22,560 nt of DNA from positions 1 to 22,560 of the forward strand of contig JAKAGD010000002.1 of NCBI GenBank assembly GCA_021817685.1, in the 5' to 3' direction. Within the stretch, counting starts at the first letter, position 1. Each line of letters begins with the position of its first letter. The DNA comes from a bacterium (GTDB lineage: Bacteria; Patescibacteriota; Minisyncoccia; Phycocordibacterales; Phycocordibacteraceae). Below the pieces are notes generated by a model. That model was not told the origin of the DNA. It saw nothing but the letters and a program-made list of their open reading frames with translations, and made no database searches. Positions 12,538 through 19,396 of this stretch are shown one piece after another. A program made the translations under genes and the position numbers.

Positions 12538-13412
12538 TCCAACCAAATAACAGGATTGCCGTCTCGCAAATCCTCTTCCGAATAAATCAGCTGTCCGTCA
12601 AAATGGGTGACCTTTTCAAACCGAATTGAACTTTGTATGACAAAAGGTATGGAAATAACGTCTATATCTCTAAAATCGCCCGCATCAACAATCTTGGTGT
12701 AAATGACCGAAAAGTGTTTTAGGTTCTTGCGTAACTCTAAATCAACATACGCAATGACGGATTTAGCGTCCCTCTCACCTTTGTAAATAATATTTCTTGC
12801 CTGCGAGATAACGTTATACAATAAGCTTACGTCGCTCAGCAAATCTGCATTCAGGTTGGCTAGTCTCGAGGAGATCGGGACCCCGCTTTTAAATCTAACG
12901 CAGGGCACATGTCTAATTTCACAATGTATGAGCAGGTCCTTGACCGCTTTCTTGACCAATACTGACTGCTCAATGTCTTTTAACCCGAAATAGCTTCTTG
13001 TGGGCTGAGTAAAGTTTATCCAACGTATGCAGCCAGTAATCATCCCCTTAATTACGTTTGGGAGGATTGAGCCAGCAAGCCGCGAATAGCATTCACCTTG
13101 ATCAATATAGGTGGAAAATCCATCCGAGAACATTTCGTCGTCCGTCGAAGAAATTACCGCCGTAGCCCCATTGCCAAGAGCAAATTCAGTATCTTTTTGC
13201 AGATCGTATTGATATTTTGATCCTGACAGTAATTGGATTTTATTAGGATAAATTGAAACAATCGTGTTTTTGTTTTCGATGGCGCTTTGCCGTATGAGCG
13301 CGGCATGCCCCTCATGAAGAGCGCCTAGGGTGTGAATGGTCCCTAATGTCTCTTGTTTCCTCCTTAGTCCATCCAGATACTCTCGTGCCTCAATTAGTGA
13401 TTTCAAGTGCAT
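12534..13412 (-). CDS. Pantothenate-synthetase-like (PanC fold) ligase, divergent
   Basis: 292 aa from the ATG at 13412, matching the N-terminal boundary and length of PanC; a longer frame to 13475 runs through promoter-like sequence. PanC condenses pantoate and beta-alanine via an acyl-adenylate. ATP-site motifs are kept: LGALHEGH (HxGH, about residues 29-36), FGLKDIEQ (PanC GEKDxQQ), and PISSRLANLN (SSRN motif). Residues around the acid substrate differ: FVNPxQF becomes IYPNKIQLL, and the RPGHFRGV segment becomes LPNVIKGMI with the histidine and arginine lost. This suggests an adenylate-forming amide ligase with a changed substrate. No panB, panD or panE is nearby. It is the first gene of a coupled pair with the HisRS-like gene and has a low-G+C, transfer-like composition. 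Confidence 0.75.
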   Translation of the reverse strand: MHLKSLIEAREYLDGLRRKQETLGTIHTLGALHEGHAALIRQSAIENKNTIVSIYPNKIQLLSGSKYQYDLQKDTEFALGNGATAVISSTDDEMFSDGFSTYIDQGECYSRLAGSILPNVIKGMITGCIRWINFTQPTRSYFGLKDIEQSVLVKKAVKDLLIHCEIRHVPCVRFKSGVPISSRLANLNADLLSDVSLLYNVISQARNIIYKGERDAKSVIAYVDLELRKNLKHFSVIYTKIVDAGDFRDIDVISIPFVIQSSIRFEKVTHFDGQLIYSEEDLRDGNPVIWLE

Positions 13413-13551
13413 ATTCCGTGATAGATTAAGGCGCCCAAACCTCGACCCTACTATAATAACACGAGATTCAAACACATATCTTGGAACGCGCGGGAGTGGT
13501 AGCGGTTTTTTTTCTAAGCGCCCGCAGACTAGAAATTCTTCATTAATAGTG

Positions 13552-13557
13552 TATTGT
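13552..13557 (+). promoter_or_regulatory. -10 element of the LOG-like gene (leaderless)
   Basis: TATTGT ends exactly 7 nt before the ATG at 13565, with no Shine-Dalgarno. The 151-bp divergent interval also holds A/T-rich sequence (TTATTATAG near 13450) that may drive the PanC-like gene in the other direction. Confidence 0.45.
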
Positions 13558-13564
13558 CAAAAAT

Positions 13565-14107
13565 ATGGAGAAAAGAAAGCCGCAGATTGGTGTGATGGGA
13601 TCGGCTGCCGATCTTAATTACGCGACAGAAATTGAAGATCTCGCGTTTGCGGTCGGTAGGATCGTTGCTGAAAAGGACGGTATCACCGTATACGGAGCCG
13701 AGAAGGACTATGACTCCCTGTCGACCGCCGCCGCGCGCGGTGCCAAGAGCATGGGAGGACTGACGGTCGGCGTGACGTACGGAAAGGGGAAAGACATATG
13801 GGACAAAGAAGGGCTCACCGACGTCATCGTCGTGACCGGAATAGAGCGCGGAGGCGGGCGCGAATTTGTGCTTGTTAATTCGTGTGACGCGATAATCATC
13901 ATTTCCGGAGGTTCGGGGACGTTGACCGAGGCTGCGATCGCCTATCAAATGAATATCCCCATCGTCGCGCTTACGGGAACGGGGGGTTGGGCCGACAAAC
14001 TCGCGGGCGAGCACATTGATGCGCGCAAACGACTGAAAGTGGAGGCGGCTACGACTCCCGAAGAAGCCGTTTCTAAGGCCTTGGAACTCGCGCGACAGAA
14101 GAAATAA
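13565..14107 (+). CDS. TIGR00725/LOG-like nucleotide-binding protein
   Basis: 180 aa. A Rossmann-type fold with the hallmark ISGGSGTLTEAAIAYQMNIPIVAL (about residues 115-138; the GGxGT followed by E defines the LOG/SLOG superfamily). The opening IGVMGSAAD also matches the first beta-strand and loop of that fold. LOG proteins cleave nucleoside-5'-monophosphates to release a base (cytokinin-type), and relatives such as DprA and SLOG sensors bind nucleotides. The shorter TIGR00725 group has no assigned reaction. It seems leaderless and stands alone, divergent from the PanC-like cassette and 79 nt before the phosphoribosyltransferase-like gene. Confidence 0.82.
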   Translation: MEKRKPQIGVMGSAADLNYATEIEDLAFAVGRIVAEKDGITVYGAEKDYDSLSTAAARGAKSMGGLTVGVTYGKGKDIWDKEGLTDVIVVTGIERGGGREFVLVNSCDAIIIISGGSGTLTEAAIAYQMNIPIVALTGTGGWADKLAGEHIDARKRLKVEAATTPEEAVSKALELARQKK

Positions 14108-14173
14108 CGCTATTTGTATTAGTACCCCACTATGCTAGTCTTTGGGGGGTTTCCTTGAAATTCAATCCTTCCC

Positions 14174-14179
14174 AGGAGG
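14174..14179 (+). promoter_or_regulatory. Shine-Dalgarno fixing the start of the phosphoribosyltransferase-like gene
   Basis: AGGAGG, 7 nt before the ATG at 14187. It rules out the longer frame that begins at 14142. A possible promoter, TTGTAT with TAGTCT 16 bp downstream, lies at about 14115-14142. Confidence 0.7.
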
Positions 14180-14186
14180 CAAGCAA

Positions 14187-15140
14187 ATGGACAGTTCCAA
14201 AGGTGCCCATCACGGCCACCACTTCCGCGGTACGCATTACGTCATTTCGGAGGACATTGACATCCTCCTTCCCCGCTGGTGCAGAAGCATCGGTCTTTTG
14301 CCTCCCGCAAAAGACCTCTACCTCGGGCCGCGCTCGAGAATGAAGGCGTTCCTGCAGCGGCTCTTCGCCCGGGTAACTTTCATCGACAGCCGGGAGATCC
14401 GGAAGGGGTTGCTTGAATCGGCCGCCCTGCATAGAAAGGCCGGGCTCACCGTGATCAGTCTCGAACGCGCCTACCTTGAAGATTCCGAGATCGACGGGCG
14501 CATCGAACTTACGCGCACGGTCGACGAGTCCGGAGAGGACATCGTAATCCCGTCGGTGCGCAATGGGACCCCCGCGAAGCAGTCCCAGTTCGAAATCCTC
14601 CGCGGGAAAAAGGTCGCCCTCATCGACGACGTGGTCTTTTCCGGCAAGACGCTCATCGGCACTATTAGTGGCCTGCACCATTGCCATGCGAACGTGCATG
14701 CGGTGACGGCGGCCGTCGGTATGAAGAGCGGCATCAACAGCCTCAAGAAAGCGACCTTCGGGGTTATCGGGATGCCCGATCGCATGAAGGTCGACTGCCT
14801 CGACGAATTCGACGACGTGAGCGACCAGGTGTGCGAGCGAGACTTCTATCCCGGCGTTCCGTATTCCGGGCGCCAATACTTCTGCGGCGATGAGTCTTTC
14901 CCGTATATCCTTCCCTTTGGAAGGCCGGATAAATGGGCGTCGATACCGGAAAAGGAGTTGCGGCAATTCTCGGCCCTATGCCTCGACAACACCATCGCGC
15001 TTTTCGAGGAGATCGAACGGATCAACGGCATCAAGATCAACTGCTCGATGATACCGAGACCCGTCTTCGGATTCCCCAAAGACAACACGCGGTTCGTTCC
15101 CCTCCTCAAGGAAGCGCGCGCGAAATGTCTGAAGACGTGA
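14187..15140 (+). CDS. Phosphoribosyltransferase-fold protein
   Basis: 317 aa. The PRPP-binding signature of type I phosphoribosyltransferases is clear: KVALIDDVVFSGKTL (about residues 148-162), with two acidic residues followed by SGKT. The sequence around it (a preceding ELTRTVDESGEDIVIP hood-like region and following alternation of helices and strands) fits the fold. The C-terminal 130 residues (from about GVPYSGRQYFCGDES) form a further domain that I do not recognise. Base or acceptor specificity cannot be read. It might be a salvage enzyme, a regulator that keeps the fold without catalysis, or a modification enzyme. It is monocistronic, with a strong Shine-Dalgarno and terminator. Confidence 0.72.
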   Translation: MDSSKGAHHGHHFRGTHYVISEDIDILLPRWCRSIGLLPPAKDLYLGPRSRMKAFLQRLFARVTFIDSREIRKGLLESAALHRKAGLTVISLERAYLEDSEIDGRIELTRTVDESGEDIVIPSVRNGTPAKQSQFEILRGKKVALIDDVVFSGKTLIGTISGLHHCHANVHAVTAAVGMKSGINSLKKATFGVIGMPDRMKVDCLDEFDDVSDQVCERDFYPGVPYSGRQYFCGDESFPYILPFGRPDKWASIPEKELRQFSALCLDNTIALFEEIERINGIKINCSMIPRPVFGFPKDNTRFVPLLKEARAKCLKT

Positions 15141-15151
15141 TCTCTCCCTCC

Positions 15152-15195
15152 CTCCCCGTCCACCTGATTCTCAGGGAAACGGGGAGTTTTATTTT
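15152..15195 (+). terminator. Terminator of the phosphoribosyltransferase-like gene
   Basis: An outer 8-bp stem CTCCCCGT/ACGGGGAG (15152-15159 / 15179-15186) encloses an inner CCTGA/TCAGG stem, followed by TTTTATTTT. It is plus-strand only; the minus strand lacks a U-tract. Confidence 0.85.
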
Positions 15196-15242
15196 GGCTA
15201 AAGCGACGCAGGCACCGCTTGAGCATCATTTTACAGCTTCAG

Positions 15243-15686
15243 TTATCCGGTGATATAGAGTATCTCGCCGGCAACGCCGATTAGCCCATTCTTGAAATCA
15301 TCTGCGAATTTTTGCGGGAGGATATGTACATCGTCGCTCGGACTTACCCAAAGAATTTCCGCGAGCTCATGGGCATGCGACCGTTCAAGCTGCTCGCTAT
15401 TGAGGTAATCGGCTCCATTCAACACCTCGAAGAAAAACTCGACTGGTTGCTTGTTATTCGAATCAACGAATGTATTTACATACAGCAGCCTGCCTATTCG
15501 GGGTTCGACTCCCAGTTCCTCTACGATTTCCCGACTCAGACATTCTTCGATCCCCTCCCCCAACTCAAGGTGGCCACCAGGAAGAGCGGTGAAGCTTGCG
15601 TCGGCTTTATGCCTCACCACGAGCAATCTATCCTCGTGCAGGATGACGGCCCGGCATCGGATGACGAATTTCTTGTCTGTAGACAT
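15243..15686 (-). CDS. Nudix hydrolase
   Basis: 147 aa. The Nudix box is complete, from GGHLELGEGIEE through REIVEELGV at about residues 37-59 (G-x5-E-x7-REUxEExGU), giving the metal-binding helix that hydrolyses nucleoside diphosphates linked to another moiety. Specificity is not readable; the short single-domain form is like MutT/ADP-ribose-type house-cleaning enzymes. It is the last gene of the apbE-S66-CYTH-Nudix series, 42 nt after the CYTH gene. A TAAAGT hexamer 8 nt before the ATG could give it a separate leaderless transcript. Confidence 0.9.
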   Translation of the reverse strand: MSTDKKFVIRCRAVILHEDRLLVVRHKADASFTALPGGHLELGEGIEECLSREIVEELGVEPRIGRLLYVNTFVDSNNKQPVEFFFEVLNGADYLNSEQLERSHAHELAEILWVSPSDDVHILPQKFADDFKNGLIGVAGEILYITG

Positions 15687-15728
15687 TCGAACACTTTAGC
15701 ATTTCTCTTATTCCCAGAGGGGCACGGG

Positions 15729-16322
15729 CTATTTCAGTTTCTTTGCGAGTAGCCAGTTCGGCGGGGCGATAAAGGTGATAGACTCCCAGCCGTCTATTTC
15801 CGCTTCCGAAAAGTCGTAGTGCATCTGGTAGATGGTCTCCACACTTCCGTGCATCGCCCTATTCCAATCAAACCCGAGGTCACTCGCGACCTTCCTCACT
15901 AGTTCCTCGGTCGGCCCCTCGAGCTCGACGAATGTCGGCACCCACGGCCACGTATCGAGCGTGATCTCCACACCTTTATACTTCCACTTTTCGCGCCGAG
16001 TCTCTTGGTACGCCTTGGCCGCCATGCCGATGGATTCAAGAAATGAGCAAGCCTTATCGAGACCATCCACCACGACATTGATCTCTTTCGTCCCGTGCAA
16101 TGTACGGTCGTTCAACTGCTTATAACTCAAGGTGACCTTATCGCCTTCATCGCGGACGCGTATCCAACCGCCTATCTTTTCCAGACGCCTATCAGGATAA
16201 TCGTAATTCCTTCGGCGCATTAGAACCTCCGGATGTTCGAGGTCTGCCCCTTTTTCTTTCAGTGCCGAGCGCAACGCATCGGCATCTATATCTGGAAATT
16301 TCGCTTCGATTTCTGTTTCCAT
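15729..16322 (-). CDS. CYTH-domain protein (class IV adenylate cyclase / triphosphatase family)
   Basis: 197 aa. It begins METEIEAKF, the ExExK signature of the triphosphate tunnel metalloenzyme fold. Further basic and acidic strand residues follow in the expected order: RRRNYDY, WIRVRDEGDKVTLSYK, GTKEINVVV, REKWKYKGVEITLDTWPW and VELEGP. Family members hydrolyse triphosphates (thiamine triphosphate, inorganic triphosphate) or make cAMP, and bacterial class IV cyclases are a minority. It starts 1 nt after the S66 peptidase stop (TGATATG), so it is cotranscribed and probably coupled. Confidence 0.85.
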   Translation of the reverse strand: METEIEAKFPDIDADALRSALKEKGADLEHPEVLMRRRNYDYPDRRLEKIGGWIRVRDEGDKVTLSYKQLNDRTLHGTKEINVVVDGLDKACSFLESIGMAAKAYQETRREKWKYKGVEITLDTWPWVPTFVELEGPTEELVRKVASDLGFDWNRAMHGSVETIYQMHYDFSEAEIDGWESITFIAPPNWLLAKKLK

Positions 16323-16323
16323 A

Positions 16324-17361
16324 TCAAAAATTTACAAAAACTTTCCTTGCCTTGCCGTCTATCCGGACACGGCCGCCGTACGGGAGCGCGATCTGCGGAT
16401 TGGTATGGCCGAAGTCGAGATTCTGCACGACGGGAGCAGTTTTGTTGTAGTGTCGTACCGCGCGCAGGATCGCTTCGCGTTGTTTCTCCCGATATTCTTT
16501 CTTTTGCGCGGCCGTGTTCGGTTTGTCGAACTCCCACGCCTTCGGTCGGCCGACGAGGATGCCCTTCACGCGCTCCAAGATGCCGCGCTCGCCGAGCGCT
16601 CGATATACACGGAACACATAATCGGCCGGCGGTATCTCTTCCGACGACTCGGTGAACAGCACGATGTCTTCAAAGTCTTTGAGGGAAGGTATCTGAACTC
16701 CGTGGCGGAGCAGTTCGTCGATAGATTCTATGCACCCTCCCCACAAAATGCCTTCGGCATCCGCATCGCCGTTCCACCGCCAGCCGTCATTCGGCTCATA
16801 GGTCCGCTCTTTTTCGAGGTTCGCCGGATCATTCCAATCAAGGCCGATGTCGTTATAGGTCGGGCTCGCTTCAAGTTCGCGTTCGCCCAACTCAAAAAGC
16901 ACGTAGGTGAGATATTTCGCGGTCATCGCATCCATCTTCTTAAGGGCGAACTGGGTGAAGAGGGCGCCACCGTAATAGGACGGGATGCCGGAGAGCCAAA
17001 GGAAATTTGCGAAATGCGTATTGTCGCTGAAGCCGAGGAACGGCTTTGGATTCCGAGCGAAGGGTTCCGGCGGCAGATTTTTAACGTAGGTGACCTGGTC
17101 ATCGCCACCGAGGGAGGTGATAACGGCCTGTATGCCCTCATCCTCGAACGCGCGCACCAGATCCCGCGCACGCTCCTCGCCCGAAGCACCGAGCTTTTTC
17201 GTCGCGGGAAATTCAACCGGCTCCAGACCGAACACCTCGCGGAGATTCTTGAGACCGAGTTCATAGACAAGCGGCCACTTCCCGGGAGCGGCAAATGACG
17301 GCGAGAGAATGGCGACCCTATCGCCTTTTTTCAGTTTCGGGAGCCGGGCCATTTCTTTCAT
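16324..17361 (-). CDS. S66-family peptidase (LD-carboxypeptidase / MccF-like)
   Basis: 345 aa. The Ser-Glu-His triad of family S66 can be placed: nucleophile in FLGFSDNTHF (about residue 111), glutamate in LFTESSEE (about 241) and histidine in NLDFGHTNP (about 317). LdcA enzymes cut the L,D bond of muropeptide tetrapeptides in recycling. The related MccF cuts the amide of microcin C-type peptidyl nucleotides. The segment GWRWNGDADAEGILWGGC resembles the tryptophan-containing loop of MccF-like proteins, so I lean slightly to that subgroup. A TAGACT element fits exactly between the apbE stop and this ATG. No signal peptide, so cytoplasmic. Confidence 0.85.
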   Translation of the reverse strand: MKEMARLPKLKKGDRVAILSPSFAAPGKWPLVYELGLKNLREVFGLEPVEFPATKKLGASGEERARDLVRAFEDEGIQAVITSLGGDDQVTYVKNLPPEPFARNPKPFLGFSDNTHFANFLWLSGIPSYYGGALFTQFALKKMDAMTAKYLTYVLFELGERELEASPTYNDIGLDWNDPANLEKERTYEPNDGWRWNGDADAEGILWGGCIESIDELLRHGVQIPSLKDFEDIVLFTESSEEIPPADYVFRVYRALGERGILERVKGILVGRPKAWEFDKPNTAAQKKEYREKQREAILRAVRHYNKTAPVVQNLDFGHTNPQIALPYGGRVRIDGKARKVFVNF

Positions 17362-17373
17362 CCCCCAAGTCTA

Positions 17374-18114
17374 TCATTTGGTATACGCCGCAAAGCCGCT
17401 CGTGAGGGTGGCCATGCCCTTTGCATCAATCGCGTAGCTCTCGAAACCGGGGAGATTCTCGATAAAGGCAATGCCGTCCTTCCCCATCGCGAAGGCCGCC
17501 GTTGCCATGAGATCCGCCGCGAGCACGTCGGGGCCGATGACCGTAATACTCACGATGTCTTTCAGTTCTCCGCCCGGCGCATGCGGGTTATAAATGTGCG
17601 CGCCGCGGATGTAGGAGCCGGAGGTCGCGATGCCCTGCCCGCGCGGGTACACGACCTTCACTATTTCCTGGATGTTGAACGGGTTGCGGATGCCGACACT
17701 CCACTCTTCGCCCTTCGCGTTCTTGCCGCTCATCGCAATGTCGCCGCCGGCGTTCACGAAATAATTCCCGTGGCCCGCCTTGCGGATGAGTGCGGCGGTG
17801 TTTTTAATTGCCCAGCCCTTTACGACACCGGAAGGGTCGATGAGGCCGCTTGGCTGGCGGATATCAAAATAGCCCTTCGTTTCCTGCTTCGTCTTTTCGG
17901 CGATAGTAAAAACTTCTCGCATTTCGGGACTGGCCGCGGCGAGCGTAAGCTCGCCGCGATTCATTCTTGAAATCTCGCTCCCCTCCTTATAGGTGCTGAA
18001 GCGCTCGTCGACGGCGACCAGATACGCGAATGCCGCCTCAAGGGCGCTCTTGGCGCCCTCGCCGGCGATTTCTATCTCTATCGGCATGCCCATAATGAGC
18101 CTCGTTTCCTTCAT
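17374..18114 (-). CDS. apbE: FAD:protein FMN transferase (ApbE)
   Basis: 246 aa, short for the family, which often has a lipoprotein signal of about 30 residues that is missing here. ApbE attaches FMN to a threonine or serine of target flavoproteins using FAD. Motifs: VDERFSTYKEGSEISRMN (about residues 34-51), GVVKGWAIKNTA (about 117-128), YFVNAGGDIAMSG (FAD-binding GGD, about 138-150), GIATSGSYIRG (about 187-197), and the metal-binding VLAADLMATAAFAMG (about 217-231). It is the first gene of the minus-strand operon. No protein with the usual flavinylation motif is visible in the window. Confidence 0.92.
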   Translation of the reverse strand: MKETRLIMGMPIEIEIAGEGAKSALEAAFAYLVAVDERFSTYKEGSEISRMNRGELTLAAASPEMREVFTIAEKTKQETKGYFDIRQPSGLIDPSGVVKGWAIKNTAALIRKAGHGNYFVNAGGDIAMSGKNAKGEEWSVGIRNPFNIQEIVKVVYPRGQGIATSGSYIRGAHIYNPHAPGGELKDIVSITVIGPDVLAADLMATAAFAMGKDGIAFIENLPGFESYAIDAKGMATLTSGFAAYTK

Positions 18115-18169
18115 AATCGTGCCCCTATAGTACTCCCCAGCGGGCGCTTTCTTTCCCCGCCGGCTGGTC

Positions 18170-18175
18170 TAGAAT
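18170..18175 (+). promoter_or_regulatory. -10 element of the DoxX-family gene
   Basis: TAGAAT ends 7 nt before the ATG at 18183, again at leaderless distance. The spacer GAGGGGT could also act as a weak Shine-Dalgarno if transcription starts upstream. A TACTAT at 18131-18136 on the other strand probably serves apbE, so the 68-bp interval carries divergent promoters. Confidence 0.5.
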
Positions 18176-18182
18176 GAGGGGT

Positions 18183-18722
18183 ATGAACACGTACACCATA
18201 GAACAGTCCCGGCTCGCCCATTTCCTTACCGTAAGCAAAGCAAGCGCCCCTCTGTGGCTCCTCGCCCGCCTCTACCTCGGTTATGAGTTCCTCATGGCCG
18301 GGTGGGAGAAGCTCGGGAACCCGGCATGGTTCGGGAGTGGCGCCGGCGCGGCGCTCGGCGGGTTCGTGAACGGCGCGCTCGCGAAGACCGCCGGCGCCCA
18401 TCCGGATGTACAGATGTGGTACGCCTCGTTCCTTCAGAACGCCGTTCTTCCCAACGTGAACGGATGGTCGCACGCCGTGGTTCTCGGCGAACTCGCCATC
18501 GGGCTCGGGCTCATCGTCGGGCTCTTCACCTGCACCGCCGCGTTCTTCGCCTTCTTCATGTCGTTCAACTTCATGCTCGCCGGTACGGTCAGCATGAATC
18601 CCATCCTTGTCCTGGTCGCGCTCGGCATCATGAGCGCACACCGCGTCGCCGGCTACTGGGGCCTGGACCGCTTCGCAAAGCCGTACCTGCGCCGAACCTT
18701 CCGCTCGCGCAATTCCCCATAA
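18183..18722 (+). CDS. DoxX-family integral membrane protein
   Basis: 179 aa from the ATG at 18183. Four hydrophobic segments: about residues 22-41 (PLWLLARLYLGYEFLMAGW), 95-116 (AVVLGELAIGLGLIVGLFT), 117-135 (AAFFAFFMSFNFMLAG) and 138-156 (NPILVLVALGIMSAHRVAG). The first-helix pattern LYLGYEFLMAGWEKL and the GExxIGLGL motif are typical of DoxX/DoxD proteins (thiosulfate:quinone oxidoreductase small subunit and relatives). Most bacterial members have no proven reaction and some aid redox or flavoprotein systems. It is divergent from apbE, a redox-cofactor gene. The unknown gene at 18738 follows after 15 nt. Confidence 0.85.
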   Translation: MNTYTIEQSRLAHFLTVSKASAPLWLLARLYLGYEFLMAGWEKLGNPAWFGSGAGAALGGFVNGALAKTAGAHPDVQMWYASFLQNAVLPNVNGWSHAVVLGELAIGLGLIVGLFTCTAAFFAFFMSFNFMLAGTVSMNPILVLVALGIMSAHRVAGYWGLDRFAKPYLRRTFRSRNSP

Positions 18723-18737
18723 TCGCCCGTCTCTACC

Positions 18738-19235
18738 GTGGAAAAGTGGATAAAACAGCTTCCGCATTCGCGGATAGAGTACCCTGCGGCATTCCTTGAC
18801 CGGATCAAGTTCTGGTTCTGGAAGTTCTATTCGCGTTTCTATCCCCTCATACGCAGGGCCGCGTACCGCCTCGGCATCGGGAAATTATTTATCAACTACT
18901 TCGAACCGGGGCACACGGGACGGCAGGAATTCCTCATAGGACTTCTTCATCCGTCACGTTCCGTGCGCGATTTCGCGTTCTTCCTCGCCGAACAAGGCTA
19001 CGGGAGTCATTTTGTCGCATGGAAAGACTCCGGCGAGCTCGTCAGCCTGCGGCGCACGACCGGTTTTGAACGCCAATACCATATCCGCATATTCAAAGAC
19101 GGCGAGGTGCGCGGCCACTATGAATTCACGCCGGAATGCCATCCGTTCCTCCACATGGTGCGGGTCGGTTTTGAGGACCGCATAAACGAATTCAAAACCC
19201 TAACGCAGGGATGGGTTGTCCCGAGCGATAGTTGA
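18738..19235 (+). CDS. Hypothetical protein, 165 aa
   Basis: GTG start, 15 nt after the DoxX-family stop and in the same orientation, with no Shine-Dalgarno; likely cotranscribed. I do not recognise the family. The N-terminal 50 residues are rich in aromatic and basic residues (KFWFWKFYSRFYPLIRRAAY), possibly a membrane-surface helix. The rest looks like a compact alpha/beta domain with several His and Glu residues (HIRIFKDGEVRGHYEFTPE). Its TGA stop is overlapped by the left arm of the 162-bp palindrome. Confidence 0.7.
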   Translation: MEKWIKQLPHSRIEYPAAFLDRIKFWFWKFYSRFYPLIRRAAYRLGIGKLFINYFEPGHTGRQEFLIGLLHPSRSVRDFAFFLAEQGYGSHFVAWKDSGELVSLRRTTGFERQYHIRIFKDGEVRGHYEFTPECHPFLHMVRVGFEDRINEFKTLTQGWVVPSDS

Positions 19236-19396
19236 AGCGGAACAGCCATTGCGATTTCGGAGACTTTCGGAGGCGACGCAGCACGGTAATTTCCGCGCTG
19301 TAGGGGCCTGTGCGGAAATTTGCGAGCCGAGAATGAGCGCGCCCTCCCGCAGGGGAGGGCGACGCGTGCTCCGAAATCGCAATGGCTGTTCCGCTT
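19235..19396. repeat. 162-bp composite palindrome filling the gap between convergent genes
   Basis: Perfect inverted repeats of 27 bp (19235-19261 and 19370-19396) bound the element. Inside are GCACG/CGTGC directly next to the right arm, a perfect 9-bp hairpin AATTTCCGC/GCGGAAATT (19288-19296 / 19312-19320), and a perfect 9-bp hairpin with GCAG loop (19340-19348 / 19353-19361). The left arm begins on the last base of one TGA stop and the right arm ends inside the TAA stop of the opposing gene. No open frame of note. It may be a strong bidirectional terminator or an intergenic palindromic repeat. Confidence 0.85.
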
